A stretch of 64,000 nucleotides of DNA from assembly GCF_900107635.1 (NCBI RefSeq), contig NZ_FNRD01000006.1, positions 186,001 to 250,000 on the forward strand. The letters run 5' to 3'. Numbering within the stretch: the stretch's first letter is position 1; the number at the start of each line of letters is the position of its first letter. Origin of the DNA: Flavobacterium gillisiae. Lineage in GTDB: Bacteria > Bacteroidota > Bacteroidia > Flavobacteriales > Flavobacteriaceae. The position numbers and the translations under genes are program-made. This document shows positions 54,653 to 63,893 of the stretch, one piece after another. The notes under the pieces were generated by a model, which saw nothing but the letters and a program-made list of their open reading frames with translations, was not told the origin of the DNA and ran no database searches.

Positions 54653-54943
54653 TTAAAGTAGCAGGTTACTATGGTGTAAGGCATTAAATTGATCAACTAC
54701 ATTCTTATTTTTTCTTCCAATAATATAAAACATTTTATGCTTTTCTTCTGCTTTTACATGAAGTGCAACTACACTTTTAGCAGCATACTGGTCAATAGCA
54801 GTCACTTTCTCTAATGAAAGAACAATACCACTCGAATCTACCATAAGAGTATTCAAATGATTCTCTAAATATACACTGTTTTGCGAATTTAACAAACCTT
54901 TAATTTCATAAACTCCCCCATCATATGTTATTTGAATTGCCAT
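54653..54943 (-). CDS. small STAS-domain protein
   Basis: 96 residues with the STAS alternating beta/alpha pattern: 'ITYDGGVYEIKGLLNSQNS', then 'GIVLSLEKVTAIDQYAAKS', helix and C-terminal strand. Anti-sigma antagonists of the SpoIIAA type carry a phosphorylatable Ser just after the 'iD' of strand 3; here that position is Gln-Tyr, so kinase control of the usual kind is unlikely. It leads the operon encoding the flippase and GT4, and may be an adaptor for a partner outside the window. Confidence 0.72.
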   Translation of the reverse strand: MAIQITYDGGVYEIKGLLNSQNSVYLENHLNTLMVDSSGIVLSLEKVTAIDQYAAKSVVALHVKAEEKHKMFYIIGRKNKNVVDQFNALHHSNLLL

Positions 54944-55094
54944 ACTATTTTTATTTAGTTGTTAATACTGACGTAAATATCTTCTGTTTTAACATGAGTG
55001 TCTTTAATTCTTCGACGAATTGCACGTAAGTGTAGATGAAATATCTCACCTTTATACTTAACTTGCATCTATATAAATCAAGAACCGGAATAAC

Positions 55095-57155
55095 ATGAAA
55101 TTAATTAATAAGGCTGTCCTTTTTATATTGTTAACAGTAAGCACAATAGCAACCGCTCAAGACATGGACAAAGGCTTCAGTAATCTTGAAAAAGGAGAGT
55201 TTGGTAAAGCTGAAGTATTTTTTAAAAACATATTAAAAGACTATCCTGAAAATAAAACTGCCCGTTTGTGCTACGCACGAGCCATTGGTCTTAACAATCA
55301 AGCCGATAAAGCATTGGACAATTTTATTCAATTAAAAAAAGAATATCCTGGTGATCTTGAAATAGAACTGAACTATGCAGAAGCTTTACTTTGGAACAAA
55401 AAATTTACCGAAGCCAAAACATTCTATAGCGAACTTGTAGAAAGAAATCCAACCAACTTTGTAGCGCACCTTGGTTATGCCAATACACTATCTAATCTAA
55501 AAGAATTTAAGGAAGCTCTTTTTTATGTCAACAAAGCATTAGTGCTTTCTCCTGCAAATCCTGGCGCCTTAATTTCTAGAAAATATATCAAATTAGGTTA
55601 TGCCAATGAAAAGGTGAATCAGAAATCATATGCTGAGGCCGAAGCTTTCTATGACGAAATTCTTGTTGACTTCCCTGGAGATAAAGAAACAATGCTAAAC
55701 AAAGCCAATCTGTTTTTAATCACTAAGAACATTGAGAAAGGAAAAGAAACCTATGGTGTTTTGGCCAAAACCAATCCTATTATGGCTTTGAACGGATTGT
55801 CATTAATAGAACACATTGACGGAAAAGATAAAAAAGCATTAGAAATTGCAGAAGAAGCGGTGCAAAAAGTAGTCGGGAATACTGATGAAGCATTAGTGAA
55901 GCAAACACAGGAACGCTATGTTCAAGCTTTGATTTGGAATAAAAAATACAAAGTGGCTCAGGCCAAGATAGAAGAATTAAATACGCAGTATAAAAACGAG
56001 AATTGGCTATTAGCATTATCTGCAACCTTAGCTGTTTACCGTAGTGATTTTAAAGAAAGTATTGGATATTATTCCACTATTTTAGAAAATGACTCAAAAT
56101 CCTTTGATGGAAATCTTGGAATTGCTAATGCTTATTATGCAGACGGAGAAACTCATAAATCATTAGATGCGGTTACTAAAACATTGGAAATTTTTAAAAA
56201 TCAAAATGATGCTGTAAACTTTCTTAAAAAAATAAACGAAGAGTACACGCCAACACTTGAGGAAAAACTTTCTTATGCTTTTGATAATGGTAAAAACACT
56301 GCCAAAGCTACTCTTACTTCAATTGTTATTCCAGTATCTACTAAATTGGCTTTTAATGCTAGTTACCAATACAGAGAAACGGAAAATACCGTTACTAAAG
56401 CTAGTGCAAAAACGAATGATTTCTTAGCAGGAGTGAATTATAAATTCCACCCAAAAATTAGCTACACATTCAATGCTGGAGTAACATCGGCAAATTCTAA
56501 CACCAGCTCGTACAACCAAGCATTAATCCATACGTTTTTTAAAATAAAACCTATGAAATTACAAGATTTAGAAATAGGGTATAAAAGAGAAATTCAAAAT
56601 TTCAACTCTGATTTGATTGACAAAGAAATCGCTGCTAATAATTACTACTTGAATTATAATTTGAGCACCAATTTTAATTTTGGATGGTTTACCCAATATT
56701 TTTACACTACGCAAACGGATGACAATACCCGTAACCTCTTGTTTACTTCATTCTATTACAACTTTATGTCTAGTCCTGTTTTAAAAGGAGGATTGAACTA
56801 CCAGTACATTGCCTTTAAAAACCAAGTGCCTACTGATTATTTTAGTCCAAGTAAGTTTAATGCTGTTGAAGTTTTTATAGAATTGCTTAAAGACGAGAAA
56901 ATTGCCAAAGTTAACAGTTGGTTCTATAACGCGAATCTAGCTACTGGGTATCAATTTATAGAAAACAATGACAAACAATGGACTTACAGAGTACAGGCTA
57001 AATTAGGGTATAAATTCTCTGATCGTTTATTAGCAAATATTTACGGAATCAAGAGTAATATTGCGTCTGTATCCGTGGCAGGATTTACGTATACTGAAAT
57101 GGGTTTAAGATTAAAATGGAACTTGTTTGACAAACCTATTTTCGAACTGAAATAA
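55095..57155 (+). CDS. TPR protein with C-terminal YaiO-like outer-membrane beta-barrel
   Basis: 686 residues with a signal peptide ('TIATAQ'). Residues of about 25-400 are tetratricopeptide helices ('AKTFYSELVERNPTNFVAH', 'YYSTILENDSKSFDG'). The last 280 residues are rich in alternating aromatic strands ('FLAGVNYKFHPKISYTFNAG', 'LRLKWNLFDKPIFELK'), a barrel of the YaiO type. This is the same arrangement as PelB/PgaA-like export proteins: periplasmic TPR scaffold plus outer-membrane pore. It is divergent from the STAS-flippase-GT4 operon and completes a possible export path. The gene's own terminator is interrupted. Confidence 0.82.
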   Translation: MKLINKAVLFILLTVSTIATAQDMDKGFSNLEKGEFGKAEVFFKNILKDYPENKTARLCYARAIGLNNQADKALDNFIQLKKEYPGDLEIELNYAEALLWNKKFTEAKTFYSELVERNPTNFVAHLGYANTLSNLKEFKEALFYVNKALVLSPANPGALISRKYIKLGYANEKVNQKSYAEAEAFYDEILVDFPGDKETMLNKANLFLITKNIEKGKETYGVLAKTNPIMALNGLSLIEHIDGKDKKALEIAEEAVQKVVGNTDEALVKQTQERYVQALIWNKKYKVAQAKIEELNTQYKNENWLLALSATLAVYRSDFKESIGYYSTILENDSKSFDGNLGIANAYYADGETHKSLDAVTKTLEIFKNQNDAVNFLKKINEEYTPTLEEKLSYAFDNGKNTAKATLTSIVIPVSTKLAFNASYQYRETENTVTKASAKTNDFLAGVNYKFHPKISYTFNAGVTSANSNTSSYNQALIHTFFKIKPMKLQDLEIGYKREIQNFNSDLIDKEIAANNYYLNYNLSTNFNFGWFTQYFYTTQTDDNTRNLLFTSFYYNFMSSPVLKGGLNYQYIAFKNQVPTDYFSPSKFNAVEVFIELLKDEKIAKVNSWFYNANLATGYQFIENNDKQWTYRVQAKLGYKFSDRLLANIYGIKSNIASVSVAGFTYTEMGLRLKWNLFDKPIFELK

Positions 57156-57229
57156 GAAATTTAGATACACAAGGGCTTTTCAATTTATAGCTCTAGACAC
57201 ATAACAATAAAAAAGGCTGCTCGTATTAG

Positions 57230-57440
57230 GAGGGCACTGAAAAAGTCCCTGTTTTCGAAAACTCGCTAAAAGATCGATTAAATAAGAGTTTGATTTAATT
57301 TGATATCTTTTTTTTAATCAAATTTGATTTTCTGAGTTTACAGAGGTTTATAATAATGAAAAAGAGCATAAACATTACTGTTTATGCTCTTTTTTTGTTT
57401 TTTACAATTTTTACATTTTAGGGACTTTTTCAGTGCCCTC
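57230..57440. mobile_element. MITE-like element with 21-bp perfect terminal inverted repeats
   Basis: The 5' end (57230-57250) begins GAGGGCACTGAAAAAGTC and its exact reverse complement occupies 57420-57440. Flanking 8-mers CGTATTAG (57222-57229) and CGTGTTAG (57441-57448) differ at one base and look like a target-site duplication. The repeats can be counted as 22 bp if the outermost G/C pair is included. No transposase reading frame is inside, so it is non-autonomous. The interior ends with a strong hairpin (57359-57394). Likely a deleted IS derivative; the family is not assigned. Confidence 0.85.
57359..57397. terminator. terminator carried inside the MITE-like element
   Basis: AAAAAGAGCATAAAC (57359-57373) pairs perfectly with GTTTATGCTCTTTTT (57380-57394) around a 6-nt loop, followed by more T. 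It could replace the terminator that the insertion interrupted and is probably what remains of the end of a transposase gene unit. Confidence 0.85.
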
Positions 57441-57574
57441 CGTGTTAGCAGCCTTTTTTTGCTAGTTTAATATAGCTAATTCTTTTTATTATGCCAATAT
57501 TTTTAACCGTATAATACTGGATTAGAATTTCCAGTAAAATTAAGCCACACCTAAACTAGTGGATATTTTAAAGC

Positions 57575-57608
57575 AAAAAAAAAAGCCGTTTTAAGATTAA
57601 AACAGCTT
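57575..57608 (-). terminator. terminator of the small hypothetical gene
   Basis: AAGCCGTTTTAA (57583-57594) pairs with TTAAAACAGCTT (57597-57608) with one mismatch; on the minus strand it runs into a ten-base T tract (57584-57575). Confidence 0.7.
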
Positions 57609-57649
57609 ATAGGTATGACAAAATATGGGTAGAAAATATTCTTCACTTT

Positions 57650-58006
57650 TTAGTTTGCCATTTGCAATTCAACATTATCAAGTCCGATAAGTTTACGAAC
57701 TTCAATCGAGTTTGGCAAAGTGACTTCATTATCTAAGTATACCAAAAATGGCTGTAACAATAAATGATTTATGACGAAAGTTGTTTTATTGTTTTGGCAG
57801 GCTGTTTCGGCATCTAATTCACTCAATGGACCAGCCCATTTTAGATTATAACAATACCCTAAGGCTTTATTTCTCACAAAAGTTATATTCTTGTCATTTG
57901 CCATAGTCCATCGCGTAGACACTAAATAACAACCTATAGTTTCATCGGAAATAGAATTTGCACTTCTAAAATCTGTAATTGGTAATTTTAGTTTCATCTC
58001 GTTCAT
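57650..58006 (-). CDS. hypothetical protein
   Basis: 118 residues from the ATG at 58006; the frame extends to 58051, but a -7-like TACTTTAG lies inside that extension (58027-58020), so the shorter form is preferred. There is no signal peptide or membrane segment. Conserved-looking features are 'GCYLVSTRWTM' and 'CYNLKWAGPLSELDAETAC', with three cysteines. I do not recognise the family. It is a single gene between the interrupted terminator and the DUF3494 gene, with its own terminator. Confidence 0.55.
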   Translation of the reverse strand: MNEMKLKLPITDFRSANSISDETIGCYLVSTRWTMANDKNITFVRNKALGYCYNLKWAGPLSELDAETACQNNKTTFVINHLLLQPFLVYLDNEVTLPNSIEVRKLIGLDNVELQMAN

Positions 58007-58195
58007 TTTAAATACATTGCTAAAGTAGCAACAATTTAGACAAAATGACATTTTTAACCGATGAAGTACACTTAATTAAAATTTAAATCACCATTAACTT
58101 ACAAAATATCTGATATTTTGTTTTTTTAAGGTCCTCATTTGCTTTCTTAATTTAAAAGCGAAATCAACTACAAGTACTGATTTAAAATTTAATGA

Positions 58196-58227
58196 ATAAA
58201 AAAAGACTGCCCGTGGCTGGCAGTCTT
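58196..58227 (-). terminator. terminator of the DUF3494 gene
   Basis: AAGACTGCC (58203-58211) pairs perfectly with GGCAGTCTT (58219-58227) around a 7-nt loop; the minus-strand continuation is T-rich. It lies 39 bp beyond the stop. Confidence 0.8.
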
Positions 58228-58266
58228 CTAATAAAAACTAAATAATAAGTTTGGTTTGGTTTGGTA

Positions 58267-61200
58267 CTATTTAATTATAAACTTGGTTTGGAATTGTTTC
58301 TTTTCATCGGACGTCACTACAAAAAAGTAGACTCCGTGTTTTAAATTATCTAAGGCTACAGCTATCTCGTGGTTAGCAGGAATACTGTCATACTCTTTGG
58401 ATAGCATTGTACGTCCTAATAAATCCATTACTTTAACATTTACACTTTGCGTTTCTTCGGGTAACACAAGTGTTGTTGAATTAGTACAAGGATTAGGATA
58501 GTTATATAAGTTTTGCGCTACTTGATTTTCAAAAGATTGAGCTCCGAGTGAATTTGAATTTTTAAATGTCAGTTGCGAAACAGCCACTTCAAACGGCTTA
58601 TAGGTTTGGTAATCCCCCTGTACGGAAAAAACAAGTCCCTTTATTTTTTCATTATTGTACTTTTGCCCTAATGGGTTCGTGAATTTTTCAAAAGCAATAT
58701 TCATCTGTGCAGCAGTAGCATTTGCTGGTAATTGGAAACGCAATCTATTATTCCAATCTGTCGTGTTTTCAGTTACAAGAACAACCTCAACAGCTAATGA
58801 ATTCTGGATTTCAAAACCAACCGTCGTATAACTACTCGCGTCAAAAACTAAATCTCCTGGAAGGATATTTCTAAACAAATTCATTGTACCGTATACGCTT
58901 CCGTTAACAGTAGCGTTTCTTTCCACCGCATATTGACCATCGATAATACTGGTATTTGGAATATTGTTAATCACAAATGAAGAAATAGTAGTTTCTGTTG
59001 CTGAATAATCTAATCCCCAAGGTCCATCGGCTAAATACAAAGCATCTAATTGTTTTGACGTACCACCTACAATAGAAAGTCCAATATCAAATATTCCTCC
59101 TAAATCTAAAACTACATTTTGTTCATATGCCCCAGATAAAACGACATTCTGAGCAACTGATTCTGTTGTTGCTAATTCTGTTATTTTTTTATTGCCTTCA
59201 AAACTTAAATTAAAAGCCCTCGATTTATTAATTATAGTTAAATTTATTTTTCCGTTCTCGTAAAAACCGTTTTTCACAAAAACAGTTGGAATCCTATTAT
59301 CCACTGCGTCAGCCGATAATTTTTTAAGTTGCTCAAAATTAGAAATAATCGTTTTTGCAATATGACAAACCTGAGCCGTAGAAGCTCCCCATACTTGAAA
59401 ATTTTGATAATTTCCTGTTGGATACTGCTCGATATTCCAGTAGCTGTGAAGCTTATTCTCTGTACTTAACTGTTGTATCGAAAAATTCACAGCATATTCC
59501 GTAAGTCCATTTGCTCTTTTTAATTCGACCAAAATAACTTCATATCCATTCAGCTTGATTGTCACGATGTTTTGAAGAGAAGAACTATTCAAACGATCAC
59601 AAATTGCTTTAGAATGGCTATAAACGGCTCCAGTGGTAGCAGTAGCTAAAACTGCAGCGACACGATCGCTTCCTTGATAATAATCAACAGAATACACTTG
59701 CTCCGCATTAGTGATTCCTATTAAGTCTGTTGGACTGGAAACAAAAGTAGTTTCAGTACCTAGTAATCCTGTATTGGGGATAACGGCAGAAAAATCAACA
59801 CTTGACCCACTTGTTTTGGCAAATAGAGACGAAGAGATAAATCTTTTTTGATTTGCTTTTTTATTGGCAAAACTATTTGTTTTTATTCTGTTAAAATTTC
59901 TTTTAGCAATAAGTGTCGCTAAATCTCCATTACTTTCTAATCCACCATCATTAGCAGAAGTCACAGTAGTAGGCTCTGTCACATTTAAAACAGTCAGCTC
60001 AGCACTAGTTATATCGGTACTCGTTTTATTAGTTGAGATTCTGGTAGTAGTAGCGACTATTTCATATGTTCCTACTGCAAACTCAGGGTATAAAAGTGTT
60101 AAACTCCAGTTCGTGTTATTTATATATAGCTCGTCAGTATATGTTATCCCATTTACAGTAACGGACAAATGATCATCACCTAACATATTCCCTCCCCATG
60201 TACCCGAAATAACAGGAGTAGTATCATCTGTAGTTAGAGAATTTACTGTTGGTCTCAAAATCTCTCCAGAGGCGATGTTATTTAAGGTCCCATTAATAAT
60301 GACCCCTAGTTCCTCCCATGATTTATCTAACTCGCCGGCAATTTTATCATTAATTCCCATAACATCCCCGTTAGCAGTCTGACTTGTAGACGTAAAACCA
60401 TATAAGGCAATAACTGAATCTCCTGTAATTGATGTTCCAAAATTACTTAATACATATGATTTTAAACTTTCTTCGGTTATACCAAATTCAATCCAATAAT
60501 CCGTTCCACTATTTCCACCGTCAATATCTGTTCCAGCGCTATAGGATCTAATCTCTGCATCTCTATTTGTAAGAAGTAATTCTCCATTTTGCACTCCGTT
60601 TAACCAGGCCGTCTGCGAAGGAGAAAGCCCTGTTTTTGATTGATCTCTCTTATGTAAAGAGATAAAATTTGGTTTAGATTTAGTATTTGCCTCAATAAAA
60701 AGATCTGCTATTAGATCCCCAGTTACATCAATTCCAAAATAAAATGAAGTACTCGGATTGCTTTGTCCCATACGTACTCTAAAATAGTATACCTCATCAG
60801 TAACCCCGTCGCTAAACTTGGTAGTACTTCTTTGAGTTTCCATTATAGCATGAGTCGCATTACCCACAAAATCAGTGTCGGCGACTGATTGCTGATCATC
60901 ATTTGGATCAAAATTAGCAAGTTTTATTAATGGTTTCCAATCATTAGAACTATACGCTTCTAAAGATTGATATACTAAACTTGCCGGTATGTTAACAACA
61001 GTAGTCGCATATACTGAAACAGCTCCTGCAATAGAACACATTCTACCGTCAAGCTTCCCTCCAGCTCCCATAGAAACTGCACCGTTACCTATAAAAGTAC
61101 CGCTAATAGTTGTTGAAGCCGCCATAGCTATCGCTCCATCAGCCATCCAAAATACATTTGAAGCGCTAGCTCCATTAGTCAAAACTACATTGGCACTTGC

Positions 61201-61704
61201 GGCTGTTGTTAAAGCACCTCCTATTTTAAAAATGAAAATAGAATTAGGATTTCCTTGACCATTTAAGGTAAGAGTACCTGCTACCGATGCGGCAGCACCT
61301 ATAGAATAAACACCAGGACTAAGCGATTCTCCTCCTCCAAAAACGGCAGCATGAGTTGTATTTGTTGCGGTAGATGAATAAAGATGATCATATGCACTTT
61401 TTAGATCAATTGCAGCTTGTGAAGTAATGGCATTTACGTTTTCAACAGTTCCGTTCACAATTGAAGGAGCTTCAAAACCTGAGATAGCACCAATATTACT
61501 CCCTATATTTCCTGTAATAACTGAAGTACCGGTATTACCAACAGCTCCAGCTGATGTAAAAAGAACAAAATTTGAAACTGATCCTAAATTAGGTCCGGTT
61601 TGAGCATTAATTCTAGAATTAAAACCAAAACATATTAAAAGCAAGAAAAAAGAAAGTATACCTTGACTTAATTTTTGTTTTATAATTAGAGTAGAGTTTC
61701 CCAT
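58267..61704 (-). CDS. surface protein with DUF3494 (ice-binding-like) domain and T9SS sorting domain
   Basis: 1145 residues. The signal peptide ends 'SRINAQ'. Residues of about 40-245 are a DUF3494 domain ('NVNAITSQAAIDLKSAYDHL', 'SIFIFKIGGALTTAASANVV'), the fold of many bacterial ice-binding proteins and some adhesins. The middle (about 250-560) holds beta-rich repeats, followed by regions without a clear family. The last 80 residues form a type IX sorting domain ('NYPNPCTNSTTLVLPEE', 'VKVMDLLGRTML', 'LKHGVYFFVV', 'KFIIK'), so it is secreted or attached to the cell surface. Ice binding, adhesion or matrix function is possible. Confidence 0.85.
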   Translation of the reverse strand: MGNSTLIIKQKLSQGILSFFLLLICFGFNSRINAQTGPNLGSVSNFVLFTSAGAVGNTGTSVITGNIGSNIGAISGFEAPSIVNGTVENVNAITSQAAIDLKSAYDHLYSSTATNTTHAAVFGGGESLSPGVYSIGAAASVAGTLTLNGQGNPNSIFIFKIGGALTTAASANVVLTNGASASNVFWMADGAIAMAASTTISGTFIGNGAVSMGAGGKLDGRMCSIAGAVSVYATTVVNIPASLVYQSLEAYSSNDWKPLIKLANFDPNDDQQSVADTDFVGNATHAIMETQRSTTKFSDGVTDEVYYFRVRMGQSNPSTSFYFGIDVTGDLIADLFIEANTKSKPNFISLHKRDQSKTGLSPSQTAWLNGVQNGELLLTNRDAEIRSYSAGTDIDGGNSGTDYWIEFGITEESLKSYVLSNFGTSITGDSVIALYGFTSTSQTANGDVMGINDKIAGELDKSWEELGVIINGTLNNIASGEILRPTVNSLTTDDTTPVISGTWGGNMLGDDHLSVTVNGITYTDELYINNTNWSLTLLYPEFAVGTYEIVATTTRISTNKTSTDITSAELTVLNVTEPTTVTSANDGGLESNGDLATLIAKRNFNRIKTNSFANKKANQKRFISSSLFAKTSGSSVDFSAVIPNTGLLGTETTFVSSPTDLIGITNAEQVYSVDYYQGSDRVAAVLATATTGAVYSHSKAICDRLNSSSLQNIVTIKLNGYEVILVELKRANGLTEYAVNFSIQQLSTENKLHSYWNIEQYPTGNYQNFQVWGASTAQVCHIAKTIISNFEQLKKLSADAVDNRIPTVFVKNGFYENGKINLTIINKSRAFNLSFEGNKKITELATTESVAQNVVLSGAYEQNVVLDLGGIFDIGLSIVGGTSKQLDALYLADGPWGLDYSATETTISSFVINNIPNTSIIDGQYAVERNATVNGSVYGTMNLFRNILPGDLVFDASSYTTVGFEIQNSLAVEVVLVTENTTDWNNRLRFQLPANATAAQMNIAFEKFTNPLGQKYNNEKIKGLVFSVQGDYQTYKPFEVAVSQLTFKNSNSLGAQSFENQVAQNLYNYPNPCTNSTTLVLPEETQSVNVKVMDLLGRTMLSKEYDSIPANHEIAVALDNLKHGVYFFVVTSDEKKQFQTKFIIK

Positions 61705-61828
61705 GTTTTATTACGTGTTTAAATCATTACAACTAAATAAAAGTAACTAATAATCAACAAATTAAATTTATATCTTAGGTTAAAAGCTCCTTACTGTAGT
61801 TGAAAAGCGAAAAAGTGTCGACGAATGA

Positions 61829-62536
61829 TTATAGCAAATTCAATCTTTTCATCAATTCCGGTCTGTTTGCGCGGCTTACTGGAATTACATCTTTAGCGAT
61901 TAAGACGCTATTGTCCTCAATATCAATAATCTTATTAGTATTGATAATGAAAGAGCGATGTACTTTTAAAAATAAATCCTTAGGTAATTTTTCCTCGATT
62001 TTCTTGAGGGTAGAATGAACGACATAATTTTTGCCTTCTGTTTTGATATGAATATAATCACCCCTTGCCTCGACGATATTTACCGAGGCCATTTCGATTT
62101 TTATTAACCTGCGATCAATATTGACATAAAATTCATTCGCGTTGTCCTCTTTCTTTGGTTTAATTTTTTTTACAGCAGTATTTGGTTTTAAAGAAACTGC
62201 TTTTTGAATCGCTTTTAGGAAACGATCTTCAGTGATGGGCTTTACTAAATAATCTACAATACACTCATATTCAAACGCTTCAATAGCAAAATTCCTATCA
62301 GAGGTTACTAAAATGATATGAGGAGGGTTTTTTATAGTTTGGATAAAGTCAAAACCGGTAAAATTAGGCATGTGAATATCTAAAAAAATCAAATCAACTT
62401 CGTTTTGATTTAAAAATTTTATTGCTTCAATTGCATTAGAAAAATCAGCTAGAACTTCAATATCCGTATAATTGGTTATGAATTGCATCATAATGGCTCT
62501 TGCCATCTCTTCATCGTCTATAATAATGCAATTCAT
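61829..62536 (-). CDS. LytTR-type response regulator
   Basis: 235 residues. The receiver domain has 'IIDDEEMARAI' and phospho-acceptor Asp53 ('FLDIHMPNFTGF'), with the Lys in 'VKPITED'. The C-terminal LytTR DNA-binding domain (about 130-235) has 'VNIVEARGDYIHIKT' and 'FLKVHRSFIIN'. It is the last gene of a FIST-kinase-Hpt-regulator operon, 15 bp after the Hpt gene, and 124 bp upstream of the DUF3494 gene, which is a plausible target. Confidence 0.93.
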   Translation of the reverse strand: MNCIIIDDEEMARAIMMQFITNYTDIEVLADFSNAIEAIKFLNQNEVDLIFLDIHMPNFTGFDFIQTIKNPPHIILVTSDRNFAIEAFEYECIVDYLVKPITEDRFLKAIQKAVSLKPNTAVKKIKPKKEDNANEFYVNIDRRLIKIEMASVNIVEARGDYIHIKTEGKNYVVHSTLKKIEEKLPKDLFLKVHRSFIINTNKIIDIEDNSVLIAKDVIPVSRANRPELMKRLNLL

Positions 62537-62551
62537 TTAAAACTGTTTTTT

Positions 62552-62869
62552 TTACAATTGTATAACAAACTCTTGCATAGCCTTTAGAATTGCTTCAAAA
62601 TCATTTTTTAAGGCTACTGAGTTATCTTTCAAATTATCTTCATAATCTGAAGCAATATAATAACTTTTTTCGAGACCTAGAATAGAAACTTTATGCTTTA
62701 ATTTATGAACTGCCTGTGCAGCTTGTAAAAAATTAGCTTTATCGACTTCATTTTGATAAACTTCGACCTCAACTGGAAGTTCTCTTTTCAGTATACCAAT
62801 GATCTTGATTTTGAATTCTTCATTGCCGCCTGACAATTCATTAATGTAATTTAAATTAGGTGTTTCCAT
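62552..62869 (-). CDS. Hpt-domain phosphotransfer protein
   Basis: 105 residues from the ATG at 62869, overlapping the kinase gene by 14 bp; the longer frame to 62923 lies inside the kinase and is less likely. It is a helical bundle with the phospho-acceptor His55 in 'AVHKLKHKVSILG'; the residue after Lys58 is His59 instead of the usual Gly of 'HxLKG'. It would pass phosphate between the kinase and the LytTR receiver or another receiver. Confidence 0.85.
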   Translation of the reverse strand: METPNLNYINELSGGNEEFKIKIIGILKRELPVEVEVYQNEVDKANFLQAAQAVHKLKHKVSILGLEKSYYIASDYEDNLKDNSVALKNDFEAILKAMQEFVIQL

Positions 62870-63893
62870 TCTCTTTGGGTATTGTAAAATAAAAAGTAGT
62901 TCCAACCTGCTCTTGACTTTCAAGCCAGATTTTCCCTTTATAGAATTCTATGATTTTTTTTACTATCGAAAGGCCAATGCCTGAAGATTTTCCATCATTT
63001 TTGAGCTTAGAAAAAACGTCGAAAATTTTAGTATGATATACTTGGGGAATCCCTATACCATTGTCTTTGATATCAAAAGCTATTTCGTTTTGATTTTCTG
63101 AGCAGCCTATTTCGATTATTACTTTCTCTTTATCATTATATTTAATTGCATTTTCAATTAAATTTTGAAACAATTGTTTGAATCTAAAATCATTCCCTAC
63201 AATTTTAGGTAATTTGTTTTTTATCGTAATTTCTACGTGATCAGGAACTTCAATCGTATTTAAAACATCCTGCATCAGTATATTCAAATCAATTAGTCTA
63301 TCGTCACTTGGCTGGCTTTCTACTGAAGAATAGTTCAAAATCCCTTTGATTAATAAATCCATCTTCTCAACATTAGAAAGAATAAGATTTAGAGATTTCA
63401 GGTTATCCTCATTCATCATTACCTCATTGTCCTCTATAAACCAGTTGATCAGAGTATTAATACTCCTTAATGGTGCTTTAAGATCATGCGAAACCATGTG
63501 TGCATATTCATTCAATGCTACATTTTGCTTCTCTAAGTTAACTAACAGTTCTTCACGCTGCCTGTTAATTTTAACAATTTCAATTGATTGTTGTTTAATA
63601 TATTCTGACGAATCAAAACTCTCGTTTTTTGAAGTTAATTCTGAATCTAAACTCATAGATTCCAATATAGACTGCAAATTTTTATTAACATCTTTCAAAC
63701 TCTCTGCTTCGTCTCGTAACCTTTGGTTAGCTTCAAATAATTCATCAGAACTTAATTTCATTGCACGTTGAAGCATCTCAATTTGACTTTCATAGTTGCC
63801 ATAAGACTCGTTTACGGCGTCCAAAAAAACATCCAAATCATTCAAACCGCCTTTCAATTTTTTCTCTATCTGTCTTTTTAATAATGAATGCAT
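62856..63893 (-). CDS. cytoplasmic histidine kinase
   Basis: 345 residues, no membrane segment. The N-terminal 120 residues form a coiled coil ('LQRAMKLSSDELFEANQRL'). HisKA has the phospho-acceptor His136 in 'AHMVSHDLKAPLRS'. HATPase_c has 'NLIENAIKYND', 'DNGIGI' and 'SSGIGLSIVKKI'. The ATG at 63893 shares one base with the stop of the upstream FIST gene (TAATG), and the gene overlaps the Hpt gene by 14 bp. Without its own sensor domain, it probably receives input from the FIST protein. Confidence 0.92.
   Translation of the reverse strand: MHSLLKRQIEKKLKGGLNDLDVFLDAVNESYGNYESQIEMLQRAMKLSSDELFEANQRLRDEAESLKDVNKNLQSILESMSLDSELTSKNESFDSSEYIKQQSIEIVKINRQREELLVNLEKQNVALNEYAHMVSHDLKAPLRSINTLINWFIEDNEVMMNEDNLKSLNLILSNVEKMDLLIKGILNYSSVESQPSDDRLIDLNILMQDVLNTIEVPDHVEITIKNKLPKIVGNDFRFKQLFQNLIENAIKYNDKEKVIIEIGCSENQNEIAFDIKDNGIGIPQVYHTKIFDVFSKLKNDGKSSGIGLSIVKKIIEFYKGKIWLESQEQVGTTFYFTIPKENGNT

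Larger units (their letters stand above)
57209..57460 (+). terminator. terminator of the TPR-barrel gene, interrupted by a 211-bp insertion
   Basis: AAAAAAGGCTGCT (57209-57221) and AGCAGCC plus seven T (57447-57460) are the two arms of a rho-independent terminator, now more than 220 nt apart. Removing the insert and one copy of the flanking 8-mer restores an arm - CGTATT - arm hairpin with a T run, 54 bp after the stop. Confidence 0.8.

Noticed and set aside
57251..57419. Possible transposase remnant within the MITE-like element
   Set aside because: No frame longer than a few dozen codons and no DDE-type motif; only the terminator-like hairpin is recognisable.
60989..61258. Ala/Pro/Val-rich 89-residue antisense frame in the DUF3494 gene
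   Set aside because: Low-complexity complement of a repetitive beta-rich domain.
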